A stretch of 64,000 bases of DNA, taken from contig CABJBA010000003.1 in NCBI GenBank assembly GCA_902363735.1, forward strand, positions 372,001 to 436,000, given 5' to 3'. The stretch comes from Clostridiaceae bacterium (GTDB lineage Bacteria > Bacillota > Clostridia > Lachnospirales > Lachnospiraceae). This document shows, piece by piece, positions 44,821 through 53,995 of the stretch. The notes beneath the pieces are model-generated. The model did no database searches, was not told where the DNA came from, and saw only the letters and a list, made by a program, of their open reading frames with translations. The position numbers and the translations under genes are program-made. Position 1 is the first letter of the stretch. Every line of letters starts with the position of its first letter.

Positions 44821-45189
44821 ATGGGAACATATGAACCCGATATTGATAGGTGTGATTGCAGCACAATACACGAAGAGGTTGTAAACGATGTCCGCAAATA
44901 TATGCCGGAGGAGGATACCCTGCTTGATTTAGCTGATATTTTTAAGGTATTCAGTGACTCAACCCGGGTGAAAATACTCTGCGCTTTGTTTCGGGCTGAG
45001 ATGTGTGTCTGTGATATCGCCGTCCTTTTAGGAGCGACCAAATCTTCCATTTCTCATCAGTTAAGGATTTTAAAGCAATCAAAGCTGGTGAAATATCGGA
45101 AAGACGGCCGTGTTGTTTACTATTCTCTCGCGGACGAACATGTTAAGTGTATTTTTGATCAAGGACTTATTCATGTCTGTGAAAAATAG
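44821..45189 (+). CDS. ArsR/SmtB-family repressor with CadC-type metal site
   Basis: 122 residues from the ATG at 44821 (GAGGTG 6 bases before). It has N-terminal Cys residues (DRCDCS) and the helix-3 metal box EMCVCDIAVLL, the classic ELCVCDL-type site of CadC. The winged helix follows (KSSISHQLRILKQSKLVKYRKDGRVVYYSLAD) and a C-terminal His/Cys end (LIHVCEK). Cd/Pb/Zn sensing is likely. No metal pump lies directly next to it; downstream is only a small membrane protein after a terminator. Confidence 0.93.
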   Translation: MGTYEPDIDRCDCSTIHEEVVNDVRKYMPEEDTLLDLADIFKVFSDSTRVKILCALFRAEMCVCDIAVLLGATKSSISHQLRILKQSKLVKYRKDGRVVYYSLADEHVKCIFDQGLIHVCEK

Positions 45190-45228
45190 CGTAAAAACCG
45201 TTTCTACAGTGAAACGGTTTTTATACGC
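45189..45228 (+). terminator. terminator after second ArsR gene
   Basis: GCGTAAAAACCGTTTC pairs with GAAACGGTTTTTATACGC around a 6-base loop, beginning on the last base of the stop codon. The T-run lies within the stem, giving a usable bidirectional terminator or a leaky attenuator before the small gene. Confidence 0.75.
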
Positions 45229-45280
45229 CGAGAAGCTACATTCTGGTTTTATTTTAATTACAAAAAGGAGGAGTTTATTT

Positions 45281-45466
45281 ATGAATTCTGCTATTGTTTC
45301 AATTTTAGGTCTTTTAATTAGTCTGACTGTTGCCGGGACAGGAGTTTACTATTGGCAAAAGGAAAAGCATGATATGGAATCTGTAAAAATTTATCGTACT
45401 GTTACGGTTATCGGAGCAATCATCGCAGTTGCACTGGTAATAAAAATTGGAGTTTTAGGGCTCTGA
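45281..45466 (+). CDS. 61-residue two-span membrane protein
   Basis: ATG at 45281 with a strong AAGGAGGAG site. The protein has a hydrophobic helix at about residues 4-25, a charged loop YWQKEKHDMESVKIYR, and a second helix at about 40-61 (TVIGAIIAVALVIKIG). There are no cysteines or obvious metal ligands. It follows the ArsR gene and its terminator and may be part of the same metal response. Function unknown. Confidence 0.7.
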   Translation: MNSAIVSILGLLISLTVAGTGVYYWQKEKHDMESVKIYRTVTVIGAIIAVALVIKIGVLGL

Positions 45467-45620
45467 TTATTTTTTTTGCATATTAGTTGAATAGTTGTGC
45501 AATCATATGTTTCAAGGAAATATTTGTCATGATATCATGAAGAAATGTTTGGTTCGGAAAGACAGATGCAAAAAAGCCTGTGGATAGTCGACTAAAAACC
45601 TCAAAAAAGGAGGGAACAAT

Positions 45621-46354
45621 TTGATTCTAAAAAATGACACGCAATTTAATATATTTCCCTCTCATATTGGGCTGAGAAAATACATTCAATACTACAATAT
45701 TGTATTTCCGACAAGAGATATGTTTACAGAAGAATATACTCTTATGCCTAATGCTTGCGGAACACTGTCGCTTGCTTTTGATGGAAATTCAGTCATTTCC
45801 GAACTGTGGGGAGCATCTCTCACGCCCCTTTTGTTAGGTTCAGAGCCAAATAATTATATTGTTCTAATGCTTATTCAGCTTTCGCCCTATGGTTTATATC
45901 AAATTACTCGTCAAAGCCAAGAGGAATTTGCAGACATACGCCTTTCACTTGCGGACATTAACAGGGAATTGTCCCACTCGTTGCATCAGATGCTTTGTTG
46001 TTAGCAACCAAAGCGATTTCTGATAATCATGGACAACTTCAAGTGAAAGAAATTGCGCTACAATCCGGTTATAGTGAGAGGCATTTAAACCGATTATTCC
46101 GCACACAAATTGGAATGAATGTTAAGGACTTTGCACGTTTAACCCGCTTTAATTATGTATTGAAGCACATTCAAAAATCGCCCTGCTTTTTTTCAGCATT
46201 GTCACAACAAGCTGGCTATTACGACCAAGCCCATTTTGATAAGAATTTCAAGGCTATCAGTGGTGTTTCACCTCAAGACTATCTGAAAAAAATGTCGGAT
46301 TTTTACTATGACGGCACAGAGATATACGATACAATATCCTCAAAGGAGGATTGA
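45621..46354 (+). pseudogene. AraC-family regulator broken by deletion/frameshift
   Basis: Two pieces lie in different frames. The first (45621-46004, TTG start behind AAAAGGAGGG) encodes a sensing domain (IGLRKYIQYYNIVFPTRD, TLMPNACGTLSLAFDG) up to LADINRELSHSL. The second, whose frame opens near 45980, encodes the AraC helix-turn-helix (LQVKEIALQSGYSERHLNRLFR, SGVSPQDYLKKM). Linker sequence normally found between such domains appears to be missing, so the gene was probably shortened and shifted out of frame around 45965-46000. Not expected to give a functional regulator. Confidence 0.8.
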
Positions 46355-46357
46355 AAA

Positions 46358-46543
46358 ATGAAATATCAAGGTTGTCTTTTGGCGGTTAAGGATATAGCCG
46401 CATCCAAACACTTTTATGAAAAGGTGTGTGCCGAAATGAAAAACATATCCAGTCTGCAATGGGTACATGAAATTAAAGTATATCCCTGGGGGCAGCGTGA
46501 CATTCGGGTGTATGACCCCGATAGGCACAATGTTTCCTCTTAA
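46358..46543 (+). pseudogene. internally deleted glyoxalase/VOC-family gene
   Basis: 61 residues. The start MKYQGCLLAVKDIAASKHFYEKV is a typical VOC-family N-terminus, and VHEIKVYPWGQRDIRVYDPDRHNV is its usual C-terminal half, but the roughly 60 residues normally in between are absent. The join keeps the frame. It directly follows the broken AraC gene, a pairing often seen intact in Clostridia, so both were probably eroded together. Confidence 0.75.
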
Positions 46544-46638
46544 AGTTGTAAAACAGTATGCGTTGGGCTTTGATATATGATATACGGGAGCTTGGTAAAT
46601 CAAAGCACCTATTTTACTTTAAACAAAGGAGGAACGTT

Positions 46639-47361
46639 ATGAACTGGGAGCCGTGGACAGGCTGTTACAAAATAAGTGATGGTTGCACAAATTGCTATTT
46701 TTATGGGCCACATGCAAAACGCTATGGTCAAAGCGCGATACAAAAAACTGATAAGTTTGATTGGCCCACAAGGAAAAATGCAAAGGGTGAATACAATATC
46801 AAAGGCAGTAAAATTCTTGCAACCTGTTTTGCGACTGACTTTTTCCTGCCAGAAACTGATGAGTGGCGCAAAGACATCTGGGCTGTCATTAAGGAAAGAA
46901 CAGATATTGATTTTTTGATTTTGACAAAGCGAATTGACCGTTTTCTCGTATCACTTCCACCGGATTGGGGTACAGGCTATGACAATGTGAATATTGGCTG
47001 TACTGTGGAAAATCAAGAACTTGCTGATTACAGACTTCCACTCTTTTTATCCTATCCAATAAAGCGACGGTTTATTGCTTGTGCCCCACTTTTAGAAATG
47101 ATAGATTTAACGCCATATCTTCATGGCGTAGACCATGTTACTGTCGGTGGTGAAACAGGGCGAGAAGCCCGTGTGTGTGATTATGATTGGGTACTTAATA
47201 TTCGTGAACAATGTGTAAAAGCAGATGTAACATTTTGGTTTAAAAATACAGGTTCACTTTTTAAACGTGGTGGAGTAGTGGAAAAAATAAATCCATTTAA
47301 GCAAACTGGTCTGGCTAAAGAACTTGATATCAATATATTGAATGGGAAAATATTGTTTTAA
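46639..47361 (+). CDS. DUF5131 (phage Gp37/Gp68-like) protein
   Basis: 240 residues from the ATG at 46639 with AAAGGAGG before. WEPWTGCYKISDGCTNCYFY gives a cysteine cluster C9, C16 and C19 near the N-terminus, followed by FATDFFLPETDEWR and FLILTKRIDRF, VTVGGETG and WFKNTGS. These match the family first described from mycobacteriophage Gp37/Gp68. The Cys arrangement hints at a metal or Fe-S site, but the activity is unknown. It may be a remnant of mobile DNA in this decayed segment. Confidence 0.82.
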   Translation: MNWEPWTGCYKISDGCTNCYFYGPHAKRYGQSAIQKTDKFDWPTRKNAKGEYNIKGSKILATCFATDFFLPETDEWRKDIWAVIKERTDIDFLILTKRIDRFLVSLPPDWGTGYDNVNIGCTVENQELADYRLPLFLSYPIKRRFIACAPLLEMIDLTPYLHGVDHVTVGGETGREARVCDYDWVLNIREQCVKADVTFWFKNTGSLFKRGGVVEKINPFKQTGLAKELDINILNGKILF

Positions 47362-47457
47362 ACAATGATTTATTTAGCTTTCCATCACAACGGCAAATTA
47401 AAAAAACCGTTTTTGTGGCGTTAGGATTTCTATGCCTAAACAAATGTAAGTTGCTTT

Positions 47458-47493
47458 ACGGCGATACCTTAGGAGGTATCGCCGTGTTTTCTT
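47458..47493 (+). terminator. rho-independent terminator
   Basis: ACGGCGATACCT pairs perfectly with AGGTATCGCCGT around a 4-base loop, followed by GTTTTCTTTT. It ends the DUF5131 transcription unit. Confidence 0.88.
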
Positions 47494-47582
47494 TTGCTCA
47501 ACCACTTGGAAACTTAGTAACAGGTTCCAGAAATTTTTTTCTTATAATCGTGTCTATTTATTTGACTATAGTGCAACTGCTC

Positions 47583-48542
47583 TCATACTGTAACCTTCTC
47601 CAATATTTTTAATTGTTCCAGCGCAACGTTTCCTCCAGATATGATGAAACATACCTCATCTTCCGCTTTCACGGATATAAGCCCCTGCAATACCGCACCG
47701 ATACCAATACAAGAAGATGGCTCCGCCAATAATTTTCCTTCCATAAGTAAAAGTTTCATTCCCTTAAGGATATATTCGTCTTCCACTGCGGCAAAACCGT
47801 CAGTATTTGCTTGGACATAAGGAAAGCAAGCTTTGCCCGGAGTCTGCGCTACAAGGGCATCTGCAATGGTTTTTAGTTGGGGAACTGTAATAGGCTTTCC
47901 CGCTTCAAGACTGCGGCTATATTTGGGCAGAACTGCTGGTTCTGCACCATACACTTTAGTATCGGGTGAAAGGGACTTAATCGCAGTGGAAATGCCGCCA
48001 ATCAGACCACCACCGCTGACCGGGATAATCACAGTATTCAATCGGGAACATTGATCCAATATCTCCAGACCAACAGTCCCCTGACCTGCCATGATATCAT
48101 CATCATTGAACGGAGGGATCATAACGGCTCCTGTCTCCTTTTCCAATTGCTCGGCAACATGAAACCTCTCTGAAGTTTCACAAAATACCACTTCTGCACC
48201 AAGAGTGCGAATGGCATTTGATTTTATTTCCGGTGAGGTATCAGGCATGACAATAGTTGCCTTGATACCGAGCATTTTTGCTACATACGCAAGGGCACGC
48301 CCATGGTTTCCAGAAGATGCTGCAAGAACTCCGCATGATAGTTCTTCCTGTGTCATCATTAATATTTTATTCATTGCTCCACGCAATTTGTATGCACCCG
48401 TAACCTGCATACATTCTGCTTTTACATACACGTTACAACCAAGATATGCATCCAGATTCTGCAGCCGTATCAGTGGAGTCTGAACAATATAAGGGGCAAT
48501 ACGAGTTCTGGCAAGCTGGATGTCCTGTATTGTCAATGCCAT
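47583..48542 (-). CDS. threonine dehydratase-like PLP enzyme
   Basis: 319 residues from the ATG at 48542 with AGGAGG before. It is a fold-type II PLP enzyme: the PLP lysine lies in AYKLRGAMNKI, SSGNHGRALAYVAKMLG follows, and the phosphate-binding SGGGLIGGIS is present. The length without a C-terminal ACT domain matches catabolic threonine/serine or 3-hydroxyaspartate ammonia-lyases. It would deaminate the hydroxy amino acid to a 2-oxo acid. The divergent LysR gene next door is its likely regulator. Confidence 0.9.
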   Translation of the reverse strand: MALTIQDIQLARTRIAPYIVQTPLIRLQNLDAYLGCNVYVKAECMQVTGAYKLRGAMNKILMMTQEELSCGVLAASSGNHGRALAYVAKMLGIKATIVMPDTSPEIKSNAIRTLGAEVVFCETSERFHVAEQLEKETGAVMIPPFNDDDIMAGQGTVGLEILDQCSRLNTVIIPVSGGGLIGGISTAIKSLSPDTKVYGAEPAVLPKYSRSLEAGKPITVPQLKTIADALVAQTPGKACFPYVQANTDGFAAVEDEYILKGMKLLLMEGKLLAEPSSCIGIGAVLQGLISVKAEDEVCFIISGGNVALEQLKILEKVTV

Positions 48543-48623
48543 AGTTTTCCTCCTGACTTTAAATTCAAATAATACACCCAGTATACCTAAAAATATAATA
48601 GTTGTAAAACCACTAAATTTTGT

Positions 48624-48645
48624 ATATAATATTCCATATTGGAAT
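48624..48645 (+). promoter_or_regulatory. promoter -10 and LysR-type palindrome
   Basis: TATAAT at 48624-48629 is followed by the palindrome ATTCCA-TAT-TGGAAT (48631-48645), which contains a T-N11-A core typical of LysR binding. It lies 18 bases before the LysR start in the divergent region, suiting autoregulation. Confidence 0.55.
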
Positions 48646-48663
48646 AAAACGGAGAATAAAAAC

Positions 48664-49539
48664 ATGGATATTGATTCATTAAAGCTGTTTTTAGATGTGC
48701 AAAATTCTGGAAATATCACAAACGCAGCTATCAACAATTACATGACACAATCTGCTGTCAGTAAACGGATTCATCTATTAGAAAAAGAGCTTGGTGTTTC
48801 ACTTTTCTACCGCAAAAAGGGACAGTCTCTGGCTCTGATTACTCCAGCCGGAGAAGCTTTTTCTGACATTGCCAACCGAATTCTCCTCCTCCATCAGCAG
48901 GCCCTGACATTGCAGCAATATGCGGAACGCAGAGCGCTTACCATTGCCTGTATTAATAGCGTGCAGAACTATACGCTGCCTCCGCTGATATTCCAGTTAC
49001 AGCAGGAATATCCACAGCTATGTGTTACCTTAGAAGATCATCATTCCGTAGAGATATTTCCACTTCTGGTTAATAACCGGGTAGATATTGGTATTACACA
49101 GGCTGCCGCACCATTTTCTGATTTGGAATCCGTTCACCTGTTCACCGAGGATTATCGCGTGATTATGCGGCCATCCGTGGAGAAACGATTTACTGCCGAT
49201 ACCGTTCACCCCTCCCAGCTCATAGCAGAAATGGAGATTTTTGAAGCTTTTGATATCAGACTGCAGAATTGGCACGATTACTGGTGGAGACCATTCAACG
49301 CTAAAATCCGGGTCAATACAACACCAACAGCAGAACAATATTTTACAACGCCAGACGAGTGGATGATTGTTCCCTCTTCTGTGGCATATTCTATGGAAAA
49401 AAAGGGCTTTATCTCTTATGCATTAGAAGAAAATCCACCGCCTCATGAGGTTTATCTTGTTTACAAAAAACAAATAAAAGATCCTCATGTTATTATGTTT
49501 ATAGAAAAGGCGCTCTATCACTTTAAAGATATGGACTAA
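48664..49539 (+). CDS. LysR-family transcriptional regulator
   Basis: 291 residues from the ATG at 48664 (GGAG upstream). The N-terminal helix-turn-helix is typical (SGNITNAAINNYMTQSAVSKRIHLLEKELGVSLFYRK). The C-terminal effector domain has the two-lobed substrate-binding fold (LTIACINSVQNYTLPPLI, VDIGITQAA). It is divergent from the threonine dehydratase-like gene and likely controls it in response to the amino acid. Confidence 0.92.
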   Translation: MDIDSLKLFLDVQNSGNITNAAINNYMTQSAVSKRIHLLEKELGVSLFYRKKGQSLALITPAGEAFSDIANRILLLHQQALTLQQYAERRALTIACINSVQNYTLPPLIFQLQQEYPQLCVTLEDHHSVEIFPLLVNNRVDIGITQAAAPFSDLESVHLFTEDYRVIMRPSVEKRFTADTVHPSQLIAEMEIFEAFDIRLQNWHDYWWRPFNAKIRVNTTPTAEQYFTTPDEWMIVPSSVAYSMEKKGFISYALEENPPPHEVYLVYKKQIKDPHVIMFIEKALYHFKDMD

Positions 49540-49673
49540 TGCAGAAGCCGGAGCATAGTAAGTCCTACGCAGGCAACTTACGAGGAACAGATTTTCAGAG
49601 CTATAATTATCGGTATATGGAAAGATTATTATTTTTATAAAAAGCCGTAAAAGAGAGAGTACCCCTCCGATTG

Positions 49674-49712
49674 TTTTAAAAAGAAGGCCCCGGCAATTTT
49701 GCCGGGGCCTTC
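49674..49712 (-). terminator. terminator of the nitrogenase-like/ABC operon
   Basis: GAAGGCCCCGGC pairs perfectly with GCCGGGGCCTTC around a short AT loop. On the minus strand it is followed by TTTTTAAAAC. It lies 64 bases after the ABC ATPase stop codon. Confidence 0.9.
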
Positions 49713-49775
49713 GCCTGAGAAGCCTTTGAATATGGTTCTTCCGTATTGTACAGAAATTCAGCCCGTCTCCATGGA

Positions 49776-50570
49776 TCAAGTTAACGCCAAGGCTGTTACG
49801 GATTTAAAGCGATGGCCTTCCTCTTCTATCTCGCTGATCAGGACCTTTACCCCAAACGCTTCTTCCATATGCTCCTTTGTCACCACTTCATCCACTTTGC
49901 CGAATATGCTTTTCCCGCTGCGGTTCAAAATCAGCGCCTTATCAGATATCTTCAGGGCATGTGCCGGATAATGGGTATTAAAAATACAGGATATGTTCTT
50001 TTCATCTGCCAGACGCCGGATGGTATCCAGAATAATCAGCTGGTTTTTAAAGTCTAAATTGCTCTCCGGCTCATCCAGCACCAGAATCCGGGGACTGGCA
50101 GTTAAGGCCCTGGCAATTAAAACCATCTGCAGCTCTCCGCCGCTGATCCGGCTCACCAGCTTTCCTCTCAAATAATCAATTCCCACACTCCGGATGGCCT
50201 CATCGGCAATTTCCTCATCCCTCTTTTTGGGACGGCTGAAGTTTCCGATGTGGGCACTGCGCCCAAGTAAAACCATCTCTTCCACCGTATAGGAAAAAAG
50301 GGATGCTTTTGCCTGAGGGACATAAGCGATGGTCTGCCAGATATCTTTTACAGACATATCAGTCAGACATGTTCCGTCCAGATAGCTTCCTCCTGATTTC
50401 CATTTCAGCAGTCCCATCATATTGCGAAGCAGTGTGGTTTTTCCTACACCGTTAGGCCCCAGGACCGCCAGTACTTCTCCATCCTGAAGCCGGAATGTGA
50501 TCTCTTTTAAAATTTCTTCCCCCGCCTTATATCCAAAGCATCCTTTCTTTACTTCAAAAATCACAGCCAT
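49776..50570 (-). CDS. FecE/BtuD-type ABC transporter ATPase
   Basis: 264 residues with Walker A LGPNGVGKTTLLRNM, signature ISGGELQMVLIARAL, Walker B RILVLDEPESNLD and the H-loop FNTHYPAHA. It is the ATPase of a type II importer for iron complexes, cobalamin or heme-like ligands. Its start overlaps the permease by 10 bases. It is the last gene of the operon that begins with the nitrogenase-like genes. Confidence 0.94.
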   Translation of the reverse strand: MAVIFEVKKGCFGYKAGEEILKEITFRLQDGEVLAVLGPNGVGKTTLLRNMMGLLKWKSGGSYLDGTCLTDMSVKDIWQTIAYVPQAKASLFSYTVEEMVLLGRSAHIGNFSRPKKRDEEIADEAIRSVGIDYLRGKLVSRISGGELQMVLIARALTASPRILVLDEPESNLDFKNQLIILDTIRRLADEKNISCIFNTHYPAHALKISDKALILNRSGKSIFGKVDEVVTKEHMEEAFGVKVLISEIEEEGHRFKSVTALALT

Positions 50571-51577
50571 CCTCCTCCTGTCTTTCTCAGTAATAGTATA
50601 AATACTGGTGCTCCGATGACTGCTGTCAGGATTGATAAGGGAATTTCAGCAGTGGTCGCAGCCCTGGCAGTGGTATCCATAACCAGCATAAATACTGCGC
50701 CCAGGCTGATGCTGGCTGGAATGACCCGTTCATTATTGCTTCCAAACAGCATCCGGACCCCATGGGGAATTAACAGTCCCACCCACTCAATCCGCCCGCA
50801 CATGGAGGCACAGGACGCTGTGATTAATGCCGCCGCCAGAATAATGATGATACGAAGCTTTTTTAAATCAATTCCCATGGACCTTGCTTCATCCTCAGAC
50901 ATTGACAGGATATTCAGCCGCCAGCGCAGCAGATAAATCAACACAATTCCCACACTGATCAGAGGACCGCCGATGGCCAGACTCTTGTAGGTAATTCCGG
51001 CCATGCTTCCCAACAGCCAATAGGTAATGGTCGGCAGCTGAGACTCCGGATCAGCAACGTATTTAACCAGCGATACCAGAGACGTAAAAAGAGAAGAAAC
51101 CGCAATTCCTGCCAGAATGATCATAAATGTGGAAGAGTGGCCTTTGACCTTGCTGATGGAATAAGTGAGCATAATCGCAATCAGACCAAATACCAAGGCC
51201 ACCAGCTGAACCCATAAAAGGCTGTTCGAAAATAAAAGGGCCATTGCCGCACCAAAACATGCTCCCTGTGCCACACCCAGGGTATCGGGAGTCGCCAGTG
51301 CATTAGAAAACAGAGGCTGGAAAGCCGCTCCTGAGACAGCCAGTCCTGCCCCGCAAAGAACTGCCAGAATGATCCTTGGCAGCCGGATATTGAATACAAC
51401 ACTGTATGCCTGGGGTTCGATAGCATCCCTTCCGGAAACAACATTTGTATATAACAGCTTACAGATGTCAATCAGGTTAAAAGAGTAGCGTCCGATGCCC
51501 AGACAGATCAGGGCCGTTAATATCGGAGCCAGGATCAGTAAGATCCTGATTCCGGCTCCATATCGTTTCATCAACAT
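50561..51577 (-). CDS. FecCD-family ABC permease
   Basis: 338 residues with about ten membrane spans and the FecCD landmarks: RLPRIILAVLCGAGLAVSGAAFQ, LGVAQGACFGAA and the coupling-region IEWVGLLIPHGVRML. A single permease gene implies a homodimer. GGAG lies 7 bases before the ATG. It is tightly packed after the binding-protein gene (2 bases). Confidence 0.94.
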   Translation of the reverse strand: MLMKRYGAGIRILLILAPILTALICLGIGRYSFNLIDICKLLYTNVVSGRDAIEPQAYSVVFNIRLPRIILAVLCGAGLAVSGAAFQPLFSNALATPDTLGVAQGACFGAAMALLFSNSLLWVQLVALVFGLIAIMLTYSISKVKGHSSTFMIILAGIAVSSLFTSLVSLVKYVADPESQLPTITYWLLGSMAGITYKSLAIGGPLISVGIVLIYLLRWRLNILSMSEDEARSMGIDLKKLRIIIILAAALITASCASMCGRIEWVGLLIPHGVRMLFGSNNERVIPASISLGAVFMLVMDTTARAATTAEIPLSILTAVIGAPVFILLLRKTGGGWL

Positions 51578-51579
51578 GC

Positions 51580-52767
51580 TTATACTCCGTCTGCGGCTTC
51601 ACGGGGAGGATTGAATATACCTTCCACCTCTTCATCCGTCAGCTCCACATGATAAAACTTCAGATAAAAGTCTTTAATTGTCTGGTTCAAATCAATATCT
51701 GCAAATGCTTCCGGATGATTTTTCTGGGCCATCCAGTAAAGGCATAAGGAAGAATCAGAGGACGGCGGGAACCAGCGGTACATTCCCAGAGGGAATTTAT
51801 AAACTTTGTGTTCCCGTACGGCCTTAACCGGACTCCAATCAAACCCTTCAATGCTGTTGTCATAGAAGTCCTGAGGCAGGTATGGGCTGAAGTTTGTTAC
51901 GTAGATAATATCCGGATCCCACTCATAGATCTGCTCCATAGTTAAATCCACTCCTGATCCTGGAATATCCTCTGATACGCTGACTGCTCCTGTGGCATCG
52001 CACCAGTACTGGCCGAAGAACTGGTTGCCGGAGGTCTGGAACACCCCGTCTTTATAATGATAGATTATCATCACCCTGGGCTTGTCTTCCTCTTTTACAT
52101 CTTTTAAGCGCTTTTCAATATCAGCGGCCACTTCACGTCCGTATTCCGTAATACCGGCCACTTTATCCGGCTCATCAAATACTTCTCCAAGCAGCTCAAC
52201 CCATTTGTTTACAGTTTCCACCGTATTAAACCCTGCGATGGAAGTGCTGAAGCCAACCACTGGAATACCGGTCTTTAACAGCACCTCCCTTTCTTTTGCA
52301 TTGTTGGCGTTGCAAAAGATCACATCCGGCTTCAGTTTAATGAGTTCTTCCACATTAATCTCGCCACCCTGAACAAAAGAAGTATCCACATCTTTTAACT
52401 CCGGAGCCACCTTCATTAAAAGAGAATGTTCTGCTGCACTTTTGGAAGCCGGATGCATGCCCACCAGTTTGTCGCCTGAGCCCTGATACAATACGTAAAC
52501 CGATGGCAACGGCCATAAGGACGCAATTGCCACACGCTCAATATTAGCAGGAATCACTACTTCATTGCCGCCATGGTCAATGATCGTCTTGGTCTCTCCG
52601 GCTGCCGGTGTGGTTTCCTCCTCATTCCCTGCCTCGGTTGCGGCCTTTGCTGCAGCCGTCTCTGTGCCTGTTGCCGTAGTCTCTGTGGAAGCCGTCTTGG
52701 CCGTGCAGCCGGATAATACAGCCATACACAGAACCAGGCTTAATACACGTGTTACTGTTTTTTTCAT
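51580..52767 (-). CDS. FecB/BtuF-type substrate-binding lipoprotein
   Basis: 395 residues. The signal peptide MKKTVTRVLSLVLCMAVL ends in lipobox LSGC, followed by a Thr/Ala/Glu-rich linker to about residue 58. The TroA-like periplasmic-binding fold follows (IIDHGGNEVVIPANIERVAI, LIKLKPDVIFCNANN, WDPDIIYVTNF). This class binds siderophores, heme, cobalamin or metal complexes. It lies 4 bases after the component-1-like gene, so import and reduction look coupled. The ligand cannot be read from the sequence. Confidence 0.92.
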   Translation of the reverse strand: MKKTVTRVLSLVLCMAVLSGCTAKTASTETTATGTETAAAKAATEAGNEEETTPAAGETKTIIDHGGNEVVIPANIERVAIASLWPLPSVYVLYQGSGDKLVGMHPASKSAAEHSLLMKVAPELKDVDTSFVQGGEINVEELIKLKPDVIFCNANNAKEREVLLKTGIPVVGFSTSIAGFNTVETVNKWVELLGEVFDEPDKVAGITEYGREVAADIEKRLKDVKEEDKPRVMIIYHYKDGVFQTSGNQFFGQYWCDATGAVSVSEDIPGSGVDLTMEQIYEWDPDIIYVTNFSPYLPQDFYDNSIEGFDWSPVKAVREHKVYKFPLGMYRWFPPSSDSSLCLYWMAQKNHPEAFADIDLNQTIKDFYLKFYHVELTDEEVEGIFNPPREAADGV

Positions 52768-52771
52768 TTTT

Positions 52772-53995
52772 TCAGTTCTCCCTTCTTATATCATGAATCT
52801 GTGGTTCCTGATGGGCATTCAGCCTTTGCACCAATGAGCAAAATGAGTTTTCAGTCAATTGCCCTCCCATCAGCTGCGGCGCATAATCCCAGTATACTTT
52901 GCTGGAAACTGCCACATGGGGCAGATCTATGAATTGTATCTTTTCTTCTTCCCTGATCAGCTGCCGGATCAGCGGATCAGCTATAATAGTATGGTATTTT
53001 CCGCTGTTCACCAGTTTTCGGATATCACTTTCACTGTTTAAAGCAAGGCTGTCCTGGCGGTACACCCCCTGGGTTCTGCCAAATAAAACAGCCGGCTGAA
53101 TTCCCTTTATTTCCCTCTCTTTATCAAAGTAAAACGCCAGTGACCGGATCAACACTTCTTCACCGATCATCAGTACCTGACTTGCATCTTCTATATCAGT
53201 TTCCAGTACCCGCTCCCGTTTATCTATCATTGTTTTTTTCAGCATTTCCACCAGACAGTCAGCCCCTGATTCCCCAACAGGTACTCCCACTACGTAAGGA
53301 ATCTGATACCGTTTTTTCATATATTCCGCCAAACCCATGGCGCTTTTTGATACAACCAGATTTACTCCTGCAGACGGTGCCTGACAAACCTTATGGAAAT
53401 CAGATATCATGGAAAAATCTGCTTGAATTGTAAGGCCCCGTTTCTCCAGTTCGCCGACCAAGTCAGCTGCATTACTGTTGTTGGAAAAATCAAGGGGCGT
53501 CAGTCCCAGAATATTGACACTGTTTCCGGACGTGCAAACTGCCTGGGGCGGCGGAAAGAACTTTTTCCCAAAAGCTATATAAGCATCGGAAATCCCTTTA
53601 TCATAGTAATGCAAACCGGTTGTGGCAAGTCCCATAGAAGGAATCCCTGTGCGTTCTTCCAGCTCTGCTGCAATTCCTTCTAAATCCGTACCAATGACCA
53701 TGGGAGCAGGACTTCCCAAAAAACAAATAAAATTCGGTTTTAAATCATTTGCGGCATTTTCTATCTTTTGTATGAATTTTTCATCATTGCCAAGGATCGC
53801 ATCCATTTCCCTGAGTCCTGAACAGTACACTAGACTGCGGGAATCATACCATCTTGGTTCATCATAGCCGGTATAATTTCCCGTACAGCCGGAAGCATCA
53901 TGAATCACCAGTAAACCGCCAAGGGCAAACAGTGCGGAGCATACACCGGAATAATCAGGAGCAAAGGGAGGCAGTTGTATCGAAAGTTTATGCAT
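52772..53995 (-). CDS. nitrogenase component 1-like protein (subunit A)
   Basis: 407 residues of the nitrogenase/oxidoreductase component 1 superfamily (NifD/NifK, BchN/B, CfbD). Three cysteines lie near the N-terminus in the arrangement used for the shared Fe-S cluster: C19 in SGVCSAL, C37 in ASGCTGN and C58 in VYCSGL. Segments FICFLGSPAPMVIGTD and VNILGLTPLDFS are typical of the fold. It is shorter than NifD or NifK. It overlaps the other component-1-like gene by one base, so the two likely form a heterotetramer. Substrate unknown. Confidence 0.88.
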   Translation of the reverse strand: MHKLSIQLPPFAPDYSGVCSALFALGGLLVIHDASGCTGNYTGYDEPRWYDSRSLVYCSGLREMDAILGNDEKFIQKIENAANDLKPNFICFLGSPAPMVIGTDLEGIAAELEERTGIPSMGLATTGLHYYDKGISDAYIAFGKKFFPPPQAVCTSGNSVNILGLTPLDFSNNSNAADLVGELEKRGLTIQADFSMISDFHKVCQAPSAGVNLVVSKSAMGLAEYMKKRYQIPYVVGVPVGESGADCLVEMLKKTMIDKRERVLETDIEDASQVLMIGEEVLIRSLAFYFDKEREIKGIQPAVLFGRTQGVYRQDSLALNSESDIRKLVNSGKYHTIIADPLIRQLIREEEKIQFIDLPHVAVSSKVYWDYAPQLMGGQLTENSFCSLVQRLNAHQEPQIHDIRREN

